This document shows positions 35,501-46,935 of a DNA stretch of 64,000 nucleotides, one piece after another (positions within the stretch are counted from its first letter, which is position 1; every line of letters begins with the position of its first letter). The position numbers were made by a program, and so were the translations under genes. Location of the stretch: contig OZ017804.1 of the NCBI GenBank assembly GCA_963969395.1, positions 12,710,001-12,774,000 on the forward strand. The letters run 5' to 3'. The notes under the pieces were generated by a model. It made no database searches and was not told where the DNA came from. It saw only the letters and a list, made by a program, of their open reading frames with translations. The DNA comes from Pseudoscleropodium purum (taxonomy: Eukaryota > Streptophyta > Bryopsida > Hypnales > Brachytheciaceae).

Positions 35501-36150
35501 AGCTCTTGATTGACAACATGCCGGTGGAACCAAATGGTGCAACTTGGGGGGCCTTGCTTGGTGCTTGTAGAACGTACGGTAATGTGGAGTTGGGCAAACT
35601 TGCCGCTAATGAGCGTCTCAAGTTGGAACCGAAGGATGCTTCTGCATACGTGCTTCTCTCGAATATCTATGCTGCAGCTGGCAAGTGGGAGGAGGTGTTG
35701 TGGGTGCGCACTATGATGCAGGAGAGAGGCATACGCAAGGAGCCAGGGCGTAGCTGGATTGAAGTTGATGACAAGGTCCATGATTTCGTTGTAGGGGATA
35801 CTTCCCACTCAGAAGCGAAGGAGATCTATGCTGAGCTGAGGAGATTGAGTGAGACAATTAAGGCCGAAGGCTACATTCCTGATACCCGGCTAGTGTTGCG
35901 GAACATTGAGGAGGAGGAGAAAGAACTTGCTCTTTGTTCCCATAGCGAGAAGTTGGCTATTGCTTATGGACTCATGCGGACACCCCCTGGACAACCAATT
36001 CGGGTGTTCAAGAACCTTCGAGTGTGTTCAGACTGCCATACAGCAACTAAGTTTATCTCAAAGGTGACTGAACGAGATATTGTTATTAGGGATGCTAATC
36101 GCTTTCACCACTTTCAAGATGGTGCGTGTTCTTGTGGTGATTATTGGTGA
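32521..36150 (+). CDS. PPR-E-DYW protein, predicted organelle C-to-U RNA editing factor
   Basis: From the first in-frame ATG (32521) the frame encodes 1209 aa; it is open upstream to 32433, just after a good splice acceptor, so the true N-terminus may come from earlier exons. About nine PLS triplets (each about 101 aa) span aa 40-970, with recurring VRVGNALVHMYAKCGSLDDA and REAYELFLQMQQEGIKP. E/E+ motifs follow (about aa 975-1070, LLSNIYAAAGKWEEV). A complete DYW deaminase ends the protein: PG box EPGRSWIEVD, H1141-S-E1143, C1169-xx-C1172, H1196-H1197, C1203-S-C1205 and the terminal DYW. All zinc and catalytic residues are present. Family knowledge: the PPR tract reads an RNA site and the DYW domain deaminates C to U in mitochondria or plastids. 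The repeats are unusually alike, implying recent internal amplification. Confidence 0.97.
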   Translation: MPMEGARTTIEAIGKLKNRLEQGMAMNSNMYVEVLRWCLKDKKLKVSVAKQVHDYINQSGMEQNRFVANNLVSVYIKCGELESARGVFDKLEKKNVFSWNIMIGGYAKHNHAERAMKLFNQMCQKGVQPDASTFSSVLKAFADPSALQWGKEVHAYVRHTGLESDVCIGNSLVHMYANCGSIDDARVVFRRMDEHDVISWNIIIGGLAEHGFGQEAYDLFLQMQREGWEPNATTYLSILSPRASGGGLEWVTEVHSHAREAGFEPDVRVGNALVHMYAKCGSLDDARVVFERMEDRDVISWTVMIRGLAEHGCGREAYELFLQMQQEGIKPDAVTYASILNPCLSAGLEWVREVHSHARETGFESDVRVGNALVHMYAKCGSLDDARVVFERMEERDLITWNVMIGGLAQHGCGSEAYRLLLQMKREGFRPDAITYMSILNSCASVGALDWVKEVHKDAREAGFELDVRVGNALVHMYAKCDSLDDARVVFERMEDRDVISWTVMIGGLAEHGCGREAYDLFLQMQREGWEPNATTYLSILNLCSSAGGLEWVKEVHSHAREAGFESDVRVGNALVHMYAKCGSLDDARVVFERMEDRDVISWTVMIGGLAEHGCGREAYELFLQMQQEGIKPNAVTYASILNPCSSAGGLEWVREVHSHARETGFESDVRVGNALVHMYAKCGSLEDARLAFDKMEERDLITWNVMIGGLVQHGFGSEAYRLLLQMKREGFRPDAITYMSILNSCASVGALEWVKEVHSHAREAGFELDVRVGNALVHMYAKCGSLDDARLAFERMEERDVISWNVMIGGLAEHGCGREAYELFLQMQQEGIKPNAVTYASILNPCSSAGGLEWVRKVHSHARETGFESDVRVGNALVHMYAKCGSLDDARVVFERMEDRDVISWTVMISGLAEHGCGIEALEVFKSMIADGIQPNEISFVAVLSACSHAGLVHEGRKIFFAMTQDYGVEPTVELCTCMVDVLGRAGHLEEAKLLIDNMPVEPNGATWGALLGACRTYGNVELGKLAANERLKLEPKDASAYVLLSNIYAAAGKWEEVLWVRTMMQERGIRKEPGRSWIEVDDKVHDFVVGDTSHSEAKEIYAELRRLSETIKAEGYIPDTRLVLRNIEEEEKELALCSHSEKLAIAYGLMRTPPGQPIRVFKNLRVCSDCHTATKFISKVTERDIVIRDANRFHHFQDGACSCGDYW
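32980..35340 (+). repeat. 303 bp coding tandem array inside the PPR gene
   Basis: The segment GTTCATAGCCATGCCCGTGA or its variants starts at 33280, 33580, 33883, 34186, 34489, 34792 and 35095, a spacing of 303 bp except for one of 300 bp. The short spacing reflects one missing Gly codon in the unit ending near 33565. Fifth-helix words follow the order WEP-IKP-FRP, WEP-IKP-FRP, IKP, showing a 909 bp three-unit block duplicated in tandem. Confidence 0.95.
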
Positions 36151-39100
36151 CTAGGTTGGCAATCTTGACCAATTGCTGGCTATCTTGTTTTTTTAATCTC
36201 TTGACCATAATTTTTGCATGCAATTGTAATTTGAAAATTTTCATAGTAATTAGTCATCATCTGTGAATATAGTTATTGTGTTGATCATTGATTGAAAACA
36301 ATTACATTAGTTGGAAGTGACTTGATGGAGGTATTCATAGAGGTTGTTATCTTTGCATTTTGTCCAACAATGGTTTTTGTGCAGAAGTCGAAATCAAAGG
36401 ATGGAAAATTTTAGTTAGAATTGGCCGTAGGAATATGCATCCTTTTGTTGGCAACTTCAAAATATATTGAAAAGACTTCACATTAAAAATGTCAAAATGA
36501 TTGTTTTGAAGTTCGTTCAAGATGGCCATGCTAGGAGTTATTTTTTCTTAGTAGCAAGGTCTCTCTTGTTGCTATTGCAATTGATGTGCTCATAAATAGG
36601 TAACTCAATTTTTGGTCCTTGCCTAGGTGTGAAATTTGGAAGTCAATGTTGGGGCTAGGTGATTATAATTAGTGAGATTTATGTTGGTGTGACTCTAAGC
36701 TCAAGATAAATAAATTGATTTTGATCTTGAATGTAAGTTTAGTGTAGTCAAAGTTTGTTTATATGGTAATATCTTTTCCTTCATTTCTTGCTCTTCTATG
36801 TGTTGTTTGGTTGGGTTTGTCTTTGTTGTCACAAGTGCCCCACGTGCGCTCTAGTTTTGGAGCCACTTATTTGAAAGATTTGGTGTGAGATTTAGGCTTT
36901 TCAATTGTAGTAGGGGATCTACATTTAGGAATTATGACTAGGTTGTCACTAACATGATTTTTTCTATTAGTGTGGGACACTAATTTACAAAAGATGCACC
37001 TGTTATAATATATTTTCTTTCAAATTAATGTGGCATGAAATATTAAGTGTTCTCTATTAATTCTCACAAAATAAAATTAGTACTTGGCAAATCTATAACC
37101 TCTCTACAATCTATAGATGTTGGATAGTGTTTGAAAAATTTGTAGTTTCTTTAGTATTGTAGTTATAGAAAATAAATTGAGGTAATGAATAAATCCATAA
37201 CCTCTTCTAATTTTATTGTGAAGCTAATATTTCACACTTACTAATTGGATGTATCAATGGTGCTAAAATTAGAACTAATGATATGCTTGAACCTTTGTAA
37301 TGATTGTCATTGGGGACAAATGGGCTTCTAAATGAAGTTACATGTATTAACAACTTCACATGTTATGTAGAAATTGTTCAATTACAGTAGGAATGTATAC
37401 AATATGGCAAATTCTCACAATAAATTGGGATTGTCTAATTACAAGATTTGTCAATAGAGAAAGTTGAGGTGATTGATTACTTCTAAAGTCAAAATTTTCC
37501 AACCAAGAAAGAAATCTAGATTCCTAACACTTCAATTGATTAGAATGTGCCTTTAGAAAGGGCCTAGGACATCACTTACCACTAAAGTTAAAATTTATCA
37601 ACTAACCAAGAAATTACTCTAGGTTCCTTTAAGTTAAAAAATTGTATATTGTTGTGGTGAAGTTTTATTTTGTTTGTGATGTGCATTGTAGGATTTATAT
37701 TTGTTTCAAGATTTTTCTGAGTTTCAATATCTCTTGACAACAATGTATATATGGATTTTAAAGTTTGAAAATCCTAAAAATCATGAAACTTATAAGAGTG
37801 ATGGGTTAGCAAAATTAAATTTCAAACAATAAACAAAATTTCAAATACTTCTAAGCTAACCACTATAATCATAAGGGTAACATTTACCTTCAGAATAAAT
37901 TTTGGCCCAATTGGTTCATTACTTTAAAAGTTATCATATAAGAGATGTTAGACACTTAGACACACAACATATAAAGATTAAATAGTCCAAATGTTTTTAT
38001 GCAATTATTCTTTCAACATATTTTTGTAAGGATGTAAATAAGAGTTCATCCATACTCATTTGCAAAAATTGCAAGAATATCATTAATAAAAAATGTAGAT
38101 TTCAAAATCATTGTATTTGTAGTAATATCAATCTACACAAAAATTTTAGGAGAAAACAAACTTAATAGTATGTTGATATATTCAAAGTATCAAGAGTAGG
38201 GCCTTCTATTTATTATATACTTAATCCATTAAGCTCCAATGCAAATATAATGCTTTGAGGGATACTTGAAGAATCTTTTTATTCTCATTGAATTATGAAA
38301 GTTTAGGGATATGTGAGATGAAAATTGAACTTTAAGAAATAGAAGAACACTTCGATGCAAATAATTGTGCAAAGTGTTGTAGTGATCTATTGTGTAGATT
38401 GGAAAAAATTTATGTATACAAATGGTATATTTTGCAATCATCAATGAAGTCTATAAAAGTACACAATCTTGATGTACAAAATATATGAGTATCAAATTAT
38501 AATCAACAAAATATATGAGTATGAAGTTTTTGGATTCAATATATCAATAATTGATCCTCAATTGAAGGCAAAATCTACAACAATTACATTCAACTTTTCT
38601 TTAAATGTATGCTTTTATACATGAAAATTATGTGAGAAGTATATTTGGAATTTTTCTTTTTACAAGCCACAACTCCATATGTACAACTCCAACTCAAAAT
38701 CAATTAACTACTCTAGGTGTTCCATGTGCTTACATACCCTTATGTTACAAATTTACAATATGAAATTTTCCTAAGTATTTAATATAAAAAGTCTAATTAT
38801 AGAAGAATAACTTTAAGTCTGCATCATAGTTATTCTTGAAGTGCCTATTCTTTTGCTACAATGGCCTTGACAATTTAGGTATTTCTTAATCTAATCGTCA
38901 TAAAATATGCCCTTCAACCTCCACTCTTCTTCAATCAATGCATCACAAAAGTCCCTACTACTTATTCAATGTTGATTCAATAGTTTCAATTTGTTTCTAG
39001 TATGATTTCATTTAATTGATGAGAATGTATTTAAAAAGCCTTTGTCCCAATTCCAAAATAAGCATAAATAAGTATAATAATAAAAAGTAGTATTCATTTA

Positions 39101-39521
39101 CATTAACATTTAAAGCATTGAAGCATTGAAACAACCATCATTTTTTTTATTCTTTTAGTGCTAAAATTGTATGAATATAGTGTAACTACAATATTTCTTT
39201 TGGTGCTAATTTGGCAATAATATAATGACATTTTAATATGTACTAATCAATTAACTAAAGAGACACTAAAACTATTGATAATCAATGTGTAGAGATTTAT
39301 AATGTGCACAATTGGCAAAAAAAGCAGCACATTTTTTTCACATGTCTTATTCAATATTCTATATTTTGTTAGCCACATCCTCAAATACAAATGCCTACAT
39401 CTCATCAAATAGCTTTTGGTCAGCAATGATAATAAAAAAAGACATGATATTAAGAAATCTACCTAAAATACTAATTGCATAAATAAGAAGGTTTGAGTTA
39501 CATTAACATGGATTTGTTGTA
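36151..39521. other. 3' flank of the PPR gene and AT-rich intergenic DNA
   Basis: No coding frame of note. A short direct repeat (ACAAAATATATGAGTAT) occurs near 38477 and 38507. I see no RNA gene or transposase trace. Confidence 0.5.
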
Positions 39522-40450
39522 TTAACCCCTAAAGGACCATTGTCCCTTTGGGGGACAAATGGGATTTTGGGTAGGTACCTACGGGCTGAAATTATTTCCT
39601 AATTTTTTGAAACTTTTTTTGAAGATAGTGAAATAGATTAGCTTCGTGGTAATATAATTATTTTTCCAATCAATGCCCAGGAACAAAAGTTATGCCTAAA
39701 TAAGCTCAAAATAGGGGATGGGGGGCAACAAAAAAAATTTCAAAAATTTAATTTTTTAATTTTTTAATTTTTTTTTTCCTCATATGTTATATTTTGTATA
39801 CATAGAAAGTTTTGATTCATTACATTTGGATTCTTTATGAGAAAATTATGGACAATCTTGTTATTTGGGCAATAAGAGCATTCTCTTGAAAAATAACTTG
39901 TAGGATTCAATTATGAATGCAATTTTTACAATTTAAAAAAAGAAAGTTTCACATGGTCTATCTTACTTGCTAGAACAATCTCACCAATGAAATTAGTGCA
40001 TTTTAATTCCATTTTAGAGATATTAATAATTTAGATTTTCCTTCTATCTCATACTTACTTCTACTTAACAATTTTTTAAAGAATAAAAATTAATTTTTTT
40101 TTGAATTAATATTCTTTTCCCTAGACTCTCAAGTCAATTCTATACCATAAAGATTTAAAGCTCAAAAATCTGGAGGGAAAAAATTTAAAGTTAAAAATGT
40201 TAAAAATAAAAAAATCTAGTCCCTCAATGTGCTGAAAAATTTGTTTTTTCTACTTTAAATGCAGATATCTTGCAATCTATGTAGTCAAAAATTCTGAAAT
40301 TTTTTTTACACTTCTGTACTAGTTAGATGCAAGATCCTATGGCTATATGTGAAAAAAAACAATTTTTAATTTTTTTTTACCTTTTGCTATAGAATTGGCA
40401 GTTTTGAGTGTTTTTTGGCAGAAAAAAGACCTTGGTCCTTTAGGGGTTAA
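39522..40450 (+). mobile_element. TTAA-flanked ~920 bp element, copy A
   Basis: TTAA at 39522-39525 and 40447-40450 flanks a 921 bp core. Its ends are perfect 14 bp inverted repeats, CCCCTAAAGGACCA. The interior is AT-rich and non-coding. Interior blocks such as ATATCTTGCAATCTATGTAG and GGCAGTTTTGAGTGTTTTT recur in copies B, C and D. TTAA target plus a CCC start is the mark of piggyBac-type elements; a non-autonomous derivative is inferred. Confidence 0.88.
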
Positions 40451-41675
40451 TTTTAGTTTTCAACACTATTGTGAGCTCAATCTAGGCACATAGAATCAAC
40501 AAAGCTAGGATGTGAACAAAAAAGCCATGTTTATGCAATTGAGACAAAATGCACATGTTGAGACATCCGGAGAAACTATTTGAAGGCCTCCATTCCAAAA
40601 ATAGTTGTTGAAAGCAAAGATAATAGTTAGAGATCAACCCATATAAAGTTTTGCAATTAGCTAGTACTCTACAATTTCATCCAAACTTTTCTACTAGTTT
40701 GCAGTTTCAAATCAAATTTCCTTAAGGAATTAGACTTCCAGTCTTATTTAGTTTATTATATTATAGTTTTGTTCAAGTTGGAAGATTTTTTTTATTTTTT
40801 TGGTCCAAAACTCCCTTTTCTAGCCATCAAATTCCATTCTATCTTATCTTTCTCAATTTTTATCCAATTTTTAAGAACAACATGTTTTTGAAAACCTTGC
40901 AAAACTTACTAATGGATTCAAATTTCAAATTTGGGTTTTTGTAGCTTTCTTTGGGTCTCAATTAGAAGTTTTAGTTTCTACTTTTAGTTTCTAACTCTAT
41001 AGAAAGGACCAACAAATCAAAGACCAAGTTAGAGGGTTACCTCAAATTCCATTGAAAACTCAATTTTACCTTCTTTCAAAATCATCATGAGCAAATCGTA
41101 GTACTCCCCTAGCCTTGCTCCATCGTATTGATTTTTTTGGCACTTTGCATATTGTTTAATCAATGACCCATTACAAGAAAAGTATATGAATTGCATAGTC
41201 AATAACAACTCCTTCCATTCCTCAACTCTCAATTTTTTTTGTTCCTTTCCTTGTTTTCAATGATTTGAATATTCTAAAGGCTGACTTCTCTAAATTACTA
41301 TTTATCTAATAATTCACTTAGGAATCAAACTCAAGTAATGACATAAGTGTTATGCTAAGATTTGACATCCCAATTAGTCAATTATGCTCAATTTTATTTT
41401 TTTGTTTTCGTCTCTTATCTAAATCAAACCTCACTTAATGGATTCTAATATTCTACACTTGATTGAGCCTTATACATCCTTCTACTCATCCACCTCTTGA
41501 AGTCTTAAACATAACACTTGAATCACTCCTAAACTCTCTCTTCTACTTCTCTATCTAAGATCTTCTAATTGTAGTTGGATCTCATGGATGGTTTTTTCCA
41601 ACTTCATAGAAGTTTAGAGAATTTTTTAGAGTTTTTTAGCCTTTCTTGTGAAAAACTAAGCTCTTTTCTTAATAC

Positions 41676-42050
41676 CTAGTATATTTTCTCAACAATCCAA
41701 ACCTTCTAGTAGCTAGATAGGGCTTACCAAGGCATCCAAAGTGTCTTCTCCAAAATCTAGACCCTGAGTAGTCAAACAAACTTAAGCTTCCCAAAGCACT
41801 CTAGTGTATTATTTCAAAAATACAAAACTCCTAATAGCTAGACAGAGCCTTCCAAGGCACCCTGGTATATTTTTTCAAAAAATCTAGATCCTCAATAGTC
41901 AAATAGAACTTCCCAAAGCACCCTCGTATATTTTTCCAAAAACCCAAACTTTCCAATAGCTAGATAGAGCCTTCTAGGGCATCCTAGTGTATTTTCTTTA
42001 AAAAATCAAACCTCCAATTATCCAAATAGATATTCCCAAGCACCCTTATA
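41676..42050 (+). repeat. Six-copy ~62 bp satellite with alternating unit types
   Basis: Units start near 41678, 41739, 41802, 41863, 41925 and 41987. Each reads like CTAGTGTATTTTTTCAAAAA, then ATC..AA.CTC. Odd units carry AATAGCTAGATAGAGCCTTC and even units AATAGTCAAATAGAACTTCC. The array is therefore a ~123 bp dimer repeated three times. Confidence 0.85.
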
Positions 42051-42132
42051 GTTTGAAGTGATTGATATACAATGCACTCGATGTCATTTGCATACACTTT
42101 TTAACAAAGGATTACACTCGTGTAAGTTTTCC

Positions 42133-42134
<2 letters not shown>

Positions 42135-42176
<42 letters not shown>

Positions 42177-42191
42177 TATATATATATAGTT
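42135..42191. repeat. (TG)20 microsatellite followed by (TA)n
   Basis: About 41 bp of perfect TG repeat at 42135-42175, then CTATATATATATAG. Confidence 0.97.
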
Positions 42192-42214
42192 CAATTTTTT
42201 GATATGTAGTGATT

Positions 42215-42875
42215 TTTTTGCCTATTTTGAATGATTTCTCCTCTTCTTTCCATTGGTACAACTCTCAAGTTCTAATTCCTTGGCAATCAAAAGTTATCGC
42301 GGTTCGAAGATGGCAATTATTGCAACTTTGACGACTAATATCTAGTGCAATTCTTGCCCACTTTAGGGAATTTCAATGCGCATTTTTATTGATTTCCTCT
42401 CTTCTTTCCAACGGTGTAAGGGCTACTTCACACTATGGATGTCCAAGTTGAGAGCTCGTGATTGAGTGGCCAAACTTTGTTGAGAGTTCAAAAACATGAG
42501 CAATAAATATACAAATCCGATGCCTACTCAATCATAGTTTGGGTCTCTAATTTTGGTGGACTTAAACTTCCTTTGAGAATTTGTTACTTTGTAGGCACTT
42601 TTCTTGCCATGTAGGCAATTAAGAAGGTGACATCCTTTGGGTTGTGCCTTCTAGTGTGAAGGGTTGAGAGGCCAAACTCTTGGTTTCTTGAAATGTGATT
42701 GGTGGAAACCATGGCCTTTCAACCTTTGACCATAGTGTGAAGTGGCCCTAAGTTTCAATGCAAGTTCTAATTTCTTGATAGTCAAAAGTTATTGTGGAGA
42801 ACGGATGGTGGTCTAAATGGTGACCAATAACTTCAACAATAGATACTTTATTGAATTCATGTTTGATCCCTAAAT
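42215..42875. repeat. Diverged local duplication
   Basis: GATTTCTCCTCTTCTTTCCA (42230) recurs as GATTTCCTCTCTTCTTTCCA (42391), and GTTCTAATTCCTTGGCAATC (42270) as GTTCTAATTTCTTGATAGTC (42765). AGTGTGAAG..GTTGAGAGGCCAAACT-like words also recur around 42430-42720. Non-coding. Confidence 0.5.
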
Positions 42876-43189
42876 TGTTGAGCCTATCTTTAGTGATCTT
42901 GCACCACAAATCCAATAGCATAAGGCCCAAGGTCTAATTCAGCCCAAATCAAAAGTTCAAATTCAAGTGGGTCACTTCTTGGAGAAAGTCACATTTTTGG
43001 CATTGTTCTTTCATTTTGGAGCTCTTGTTGGCTTCTTCGCCCACTAATTCATTGATAGGTACTATTCTCAACAATTTGCTTTGAGAAATTGGTACTGGAA
43101 AGGCTATTGCCTGCCCAATAGAATGGGCATTATAAAAAAATTAATGTTTTATGATTGCATAATATAACTACGTTGAATCATAAAATTTG

Positions 43190-43810
43190 AAAATAAGATT
43201 GTGGTTGAAATCACTGTGGATGACTTGCAATATGATTGTGTTTAGTCATTATCGATGAGTTATATTGTGTATGAGTCATATTTGCAATCATATAGGTTGG
43301 GAGATATAATTAGCCATACTGAGTCGTATTTTGCCAATATGGTGTATATTTTACTATCCTTGAGAACTTGACTCTTTTTTGAAGTTTTTGGGCAAAGGAA
43401 AAAATCCTACGTAGTATATGATTCACTATAGTTATAGTTCAGGATGACATGGAATATAACTATAGTGAGCCATATTTTGGCTAATGTGGCATATTAGCAT
43501 ATGACTACAGTGAGTTATATTTATTGTTGATGTAGAATATGACTTGTGGGTCATATTTTCTACTGATGTGAAAGATGACTTTTGTGAGTCATATCTCTCA
43601 AAGATGTGGCAGTTTATATGGAATATTATATAATAATTTTATGATTGAATGTAGCCATATTTTTAAAAGTATTGAGTCACATTTTTGGCATGATTGTGAA
43701 TACTATGTGACTATAGCCAATCACATTTTTGCCAAGATATTTTATGAAATATGACTAAAGCAAGTGATATTTTGAATAAGTGATTCATATTTCTTAGATT
43801 TGAGTGAAAG
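43190..43810. repeat. Degenerate array of ATATGACT...AGTCATAT dyads
   Basis: About ten to twelve loose copies of a 40-55 bp unit contain ATATGACTATAGTGAGTCATAT-like inverted words and (T)GTGGCATAT. Exact or near TGAGTCA cores occur near 43275, 43321, 43578 and 43674. Non-coding. Confidence 0.65.
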
Positions 43811-44379
43811 GTTTGTAATTGAGGTAACTAAGGTTTATAGTAGTTTTTATCATAAATTATAGTCATATTTTTCATACATTCTAAACAAGCATGACACATT
43901 ACAATCATACATCAATATAGTTTAATAGCTAAATAAAAGATTTCATTCAATTAAAATGAATACTTATGATTTTTGAAATGCAAAAGAGACAATCATATCA
44001 AAGAAAGAAAATGTAAGAAACAATGTGACTTTTCACAATGACATTTATTAGTCATTAACACAAAATATATTACAACGACACTATATAAATGTATATTTTG
44101 ACACATTTATAAGACCCATATTCCTTACAAATATGTGAAGATGTTGCCTCTCTAATGTTGCAAGTAGCCTTCAATCACTTCATTCCAACTTGATGCGTAT
44201 ATGTACAATTAAGGAGGTTAATTTTTAGTGAATGAGCAATACAACTCAACCTCCAAAGATTTAAAGGAACATAAAATATGTAGCATAAGTTGAAGATAAA
44301 AAAAAGTCATAATCACTATATTTCTAGAAATTGCAAGCAAACAAGAAGAAAGAATAAAATTGTTCATAGAAGGAACAAA

Positions 44380-44930
44380 AAACAAAAGGTGACAAATGCT
44401 TAGAGGTAACAACAAGCAAGAGGTAAGATGCACTAAGATGCAAGAAGAAGCAACAAGAAACGCAAGTTAAGATGTAAGAAAATGCAACAAATAACAAGAA
44501 AAAACAAGAACTAAGATGCAACAAGAAGCAATAAGAAATGCAAGTTAAGATGTAAGAAAATGCAACAAATAACAAGAAAAAACAAGAACTAAGATGCAAC
44601 AAGAAGCAACAAAAAGTATGAGCTAAAATGCAACCACAAGAAATTAAAAGCAAGAACTAAAAAAGAAATAAGAAGAAACAAGAAGCAAATACTAAGAACT
44701 AAGAGCCAACAAGAGGAAACTAAAAGCAAAGAAAAAGAACTAAAAAGCAATAGAAAGCAAGAACTAATAAGCAACAAGAAGTAAGAATTTAAAAGCAAAA
44801 AATAAACAAGATCAAAAAGGTATTTATAAAAAACAATAACTAATAGACAACAAGAAATAAAGAGCTCAAGGCAACAAGAAGCAAAACCTAGGAGGTAACA
44901 AGAAACAAAGAGCAAGAGCAAAAATAGCCA
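44380..44930. repeat. Strand-asymmetric CAACAAGAAG repeat with 78 bp tandem core
   Basis: The plus strand is almost free of T and built from AACAAGAAGCAA- and AACTAA-type words. Two near-identical 78 bp units start at 44437 and 44515, with a partial third at 44593. Minus-strand frames here translate to Leu/Phe/Cys/Ser low-complexity sequence and are not genes. Confidence 0.9.
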
Positions 44931-44990
44931 AATGTTGCACTTCTAGGGGGCAACTCCAAAAAAATGGCAGCTAGGGTTTTAAATTCCTAC

Positions 44991-45085
44991 TCATGTAGCT
45001 TGTCGTAGTCATGCATATAGCTTGTTCTAGTCACCGGATTTGTCCTAGTCATAGACATGACTTGCTCTAGTCATGGGACTAACCA
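44991..45085 (+). repeat. Short tandem CTTGT-TAGTCATG repeat
   Basis: Four copies of a 25-29 bp unit with GCTTGT.(C)TAGTCATG. The TAGTCAT core links it in flavour to the 43.2-43.8 kb array. Confidence 0.65.
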
Positions 45086-45419
45086 AATATGACTATATTA
45101 AGTAACTAAGCTTTTTCAACAACCAAATTGGATTGAATTAATTTGCCTATGCATTTGGCAAAGAATCCTCTCTAGTTTTTCAACTTGGTCCTTCAAAATG
45201 TGGTGAATAATTTGTAGCTCCCCATTTTTTTTTCAAACCTCCAAAATTAGATTCCAAACAAATATGTGAATATTGATCTCATGGATTTTCTCTAAAAAAA
45301 TTTAGAAGTTTATGAAGTAATTTGCCCATGCATTTGGCAAAGAATCCTATCTAATTTTTCAACTTGATACTTCAAAATACAACAAATGATAATGTTTGCA
45401 ATGCAAGGCACTAAACCTG

Positions 45420-45575
45420 TCCTACGAATTGGATCACAGAAGGTGAATTTATCCTTGAGGAAAAACATGAGAATTTTTTTTTCATACATGGTAAAATTTG
45501 CAAATTTTGAATCTATATTTGTAGTTAGAGGTCTCAAATTAGCTTAAAGAGGTGGAGAATATAGAATTAACACAA
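45420..45575. repeat. Partial copy of the interior of the 26.1 kb MITE
   Basis: GGTAAAATTTGCAAATTTTG, AAT...TATTTG.A.T, CAAATTAG matches 26196-26265 in the same order. No inverted ends are seen. Confidence 0.5.
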
Positions 45576-46797
45576 CAAAAAATAGTTTTTAAAAATGTTT
45601 TTATCAAAACACAAAATTTACAACACTGATTGCCAAAATCAATGGAAATATGTGACAATCTACGGTTTAGTAATCTTGACATAATCATAAAGAATTAAAT
45701 GAGTAAGTTGTATCAAAAAAAGAAAATAACCAATGTTAGTAAGCAGGTACAATATAGAGTCCAATGATCATCAACCATGTATCCACAAAAGACAACAAGA
45801 TCATCAATTATCATGAGATTTATTGATGGAAACATCATGGAATTTCATCATTGAAGCTAAGTGGGAGATGAAGATGAAGAGGTTGTTTTTATAATGAAAT
45901 TCATTCTCTCTCATGAACCCTCAAAGGATACGGGATAATTTGAAGATGAGAGCTTAACCTCTCATTGTCAAAAAATACTAATTGTGTTCAAAATAGAATT
46001 TTAGACCTCATTTTTGCATAGTAAAATAACATTTTTCAAAAATTTCTTTGAACTAAGAAAAGTTGAGAGAAATAAATCTAAATTTCATCTTCAAAAATCC
46101 ATTTGTGATTATGAGCTTCCAAACAAAAGTTATAGACAAAATTCAAAGGGGACGTTTGAAAATGTCAAAGAAAATGTTCCTTCCAACTCCTCTTTGAAAT
46201 TTGTCCATAACTTTTGATTGAAGGATCAAAATCTCAAAAGGATTTTCAGAGATGAAAGATAGCTTCTTTTTTCACATTAAATTAGTTCAATTTTAAAAAA
46301 AAGTTATTCTACTGGGCTTGCATGAAGTTTGAAATTCTACTTTGAACACATTTCCTATTTTTGACTTAACTAAGAGCAATTGAGCTCCAACTAATCCTAA
46401 CTATTTACATATCCCATATAGGTTGTTTTACCTCTTTACCATCCAATTTGTATAAAAGGCTTGTCTTTCTCAACTTCTCGTACGTTAGTAAATTGCTTTT
46501 GGAGCTACATGCCAAATATCTTATTAATTTAGTATATAGGATGATGAAATTTGTAGTAAATTTTTTTTGCCAATGTTTAGAAATGAAATTTTATTAAATA
46601 TTCGGCAAAGGGTGCCCAAATTGAGCAGGTCTAAGGTAAATTAGCCTATGATAGTTCAAATGCCAACCAACCCATCCCAAGCAAAAAAAATTCTAGTGAT
46701 GCACATTTCAAGAACTTAAATGTACACCATTAGTACAATTTTGCCTGTGATGGGCCAACTCCCATTTGGACTATCATAAGTACAGTTACCTTATGGT

Positions 46798-46902
46798 AGA
46801 TGCCAATTCCAATATTTTCTTCCTACAAAAATTTATTGAAAATTGTGTCAAGGAGTTGAGCTTCCCCCCTGGCAAATGCAATCAGCTCTTAAAAAGTCGA
46901 CC
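46798..46902 (-). repeat. Dispersed repeat R3, copy 2 (inverted relative to 18645)
   Basis: TGCCAATTCC, AGGAGTTGAGCTTCCCCCC and TGCAATCAGCTCTTAAAA match the reverse complement of 18645-18770. Confidence 0.65.
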
Positions 46903-46935
46903 TTAGCCCGCAGTCCATTCACTTCTTCGTCCGTA

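Noticed and set aside
33115..35808. Repeated minus-strand frames of 64-156 codons within the PPR gene
   Set aside because: They recur only because the PPR coding repeats recur; no independent signal.
44218..44921. Leu/Phe/Cys-rich minus-strand frames that look like membrane proteins
   Set aside because: They are translations of a T-poor simple repeat; composition explains them.
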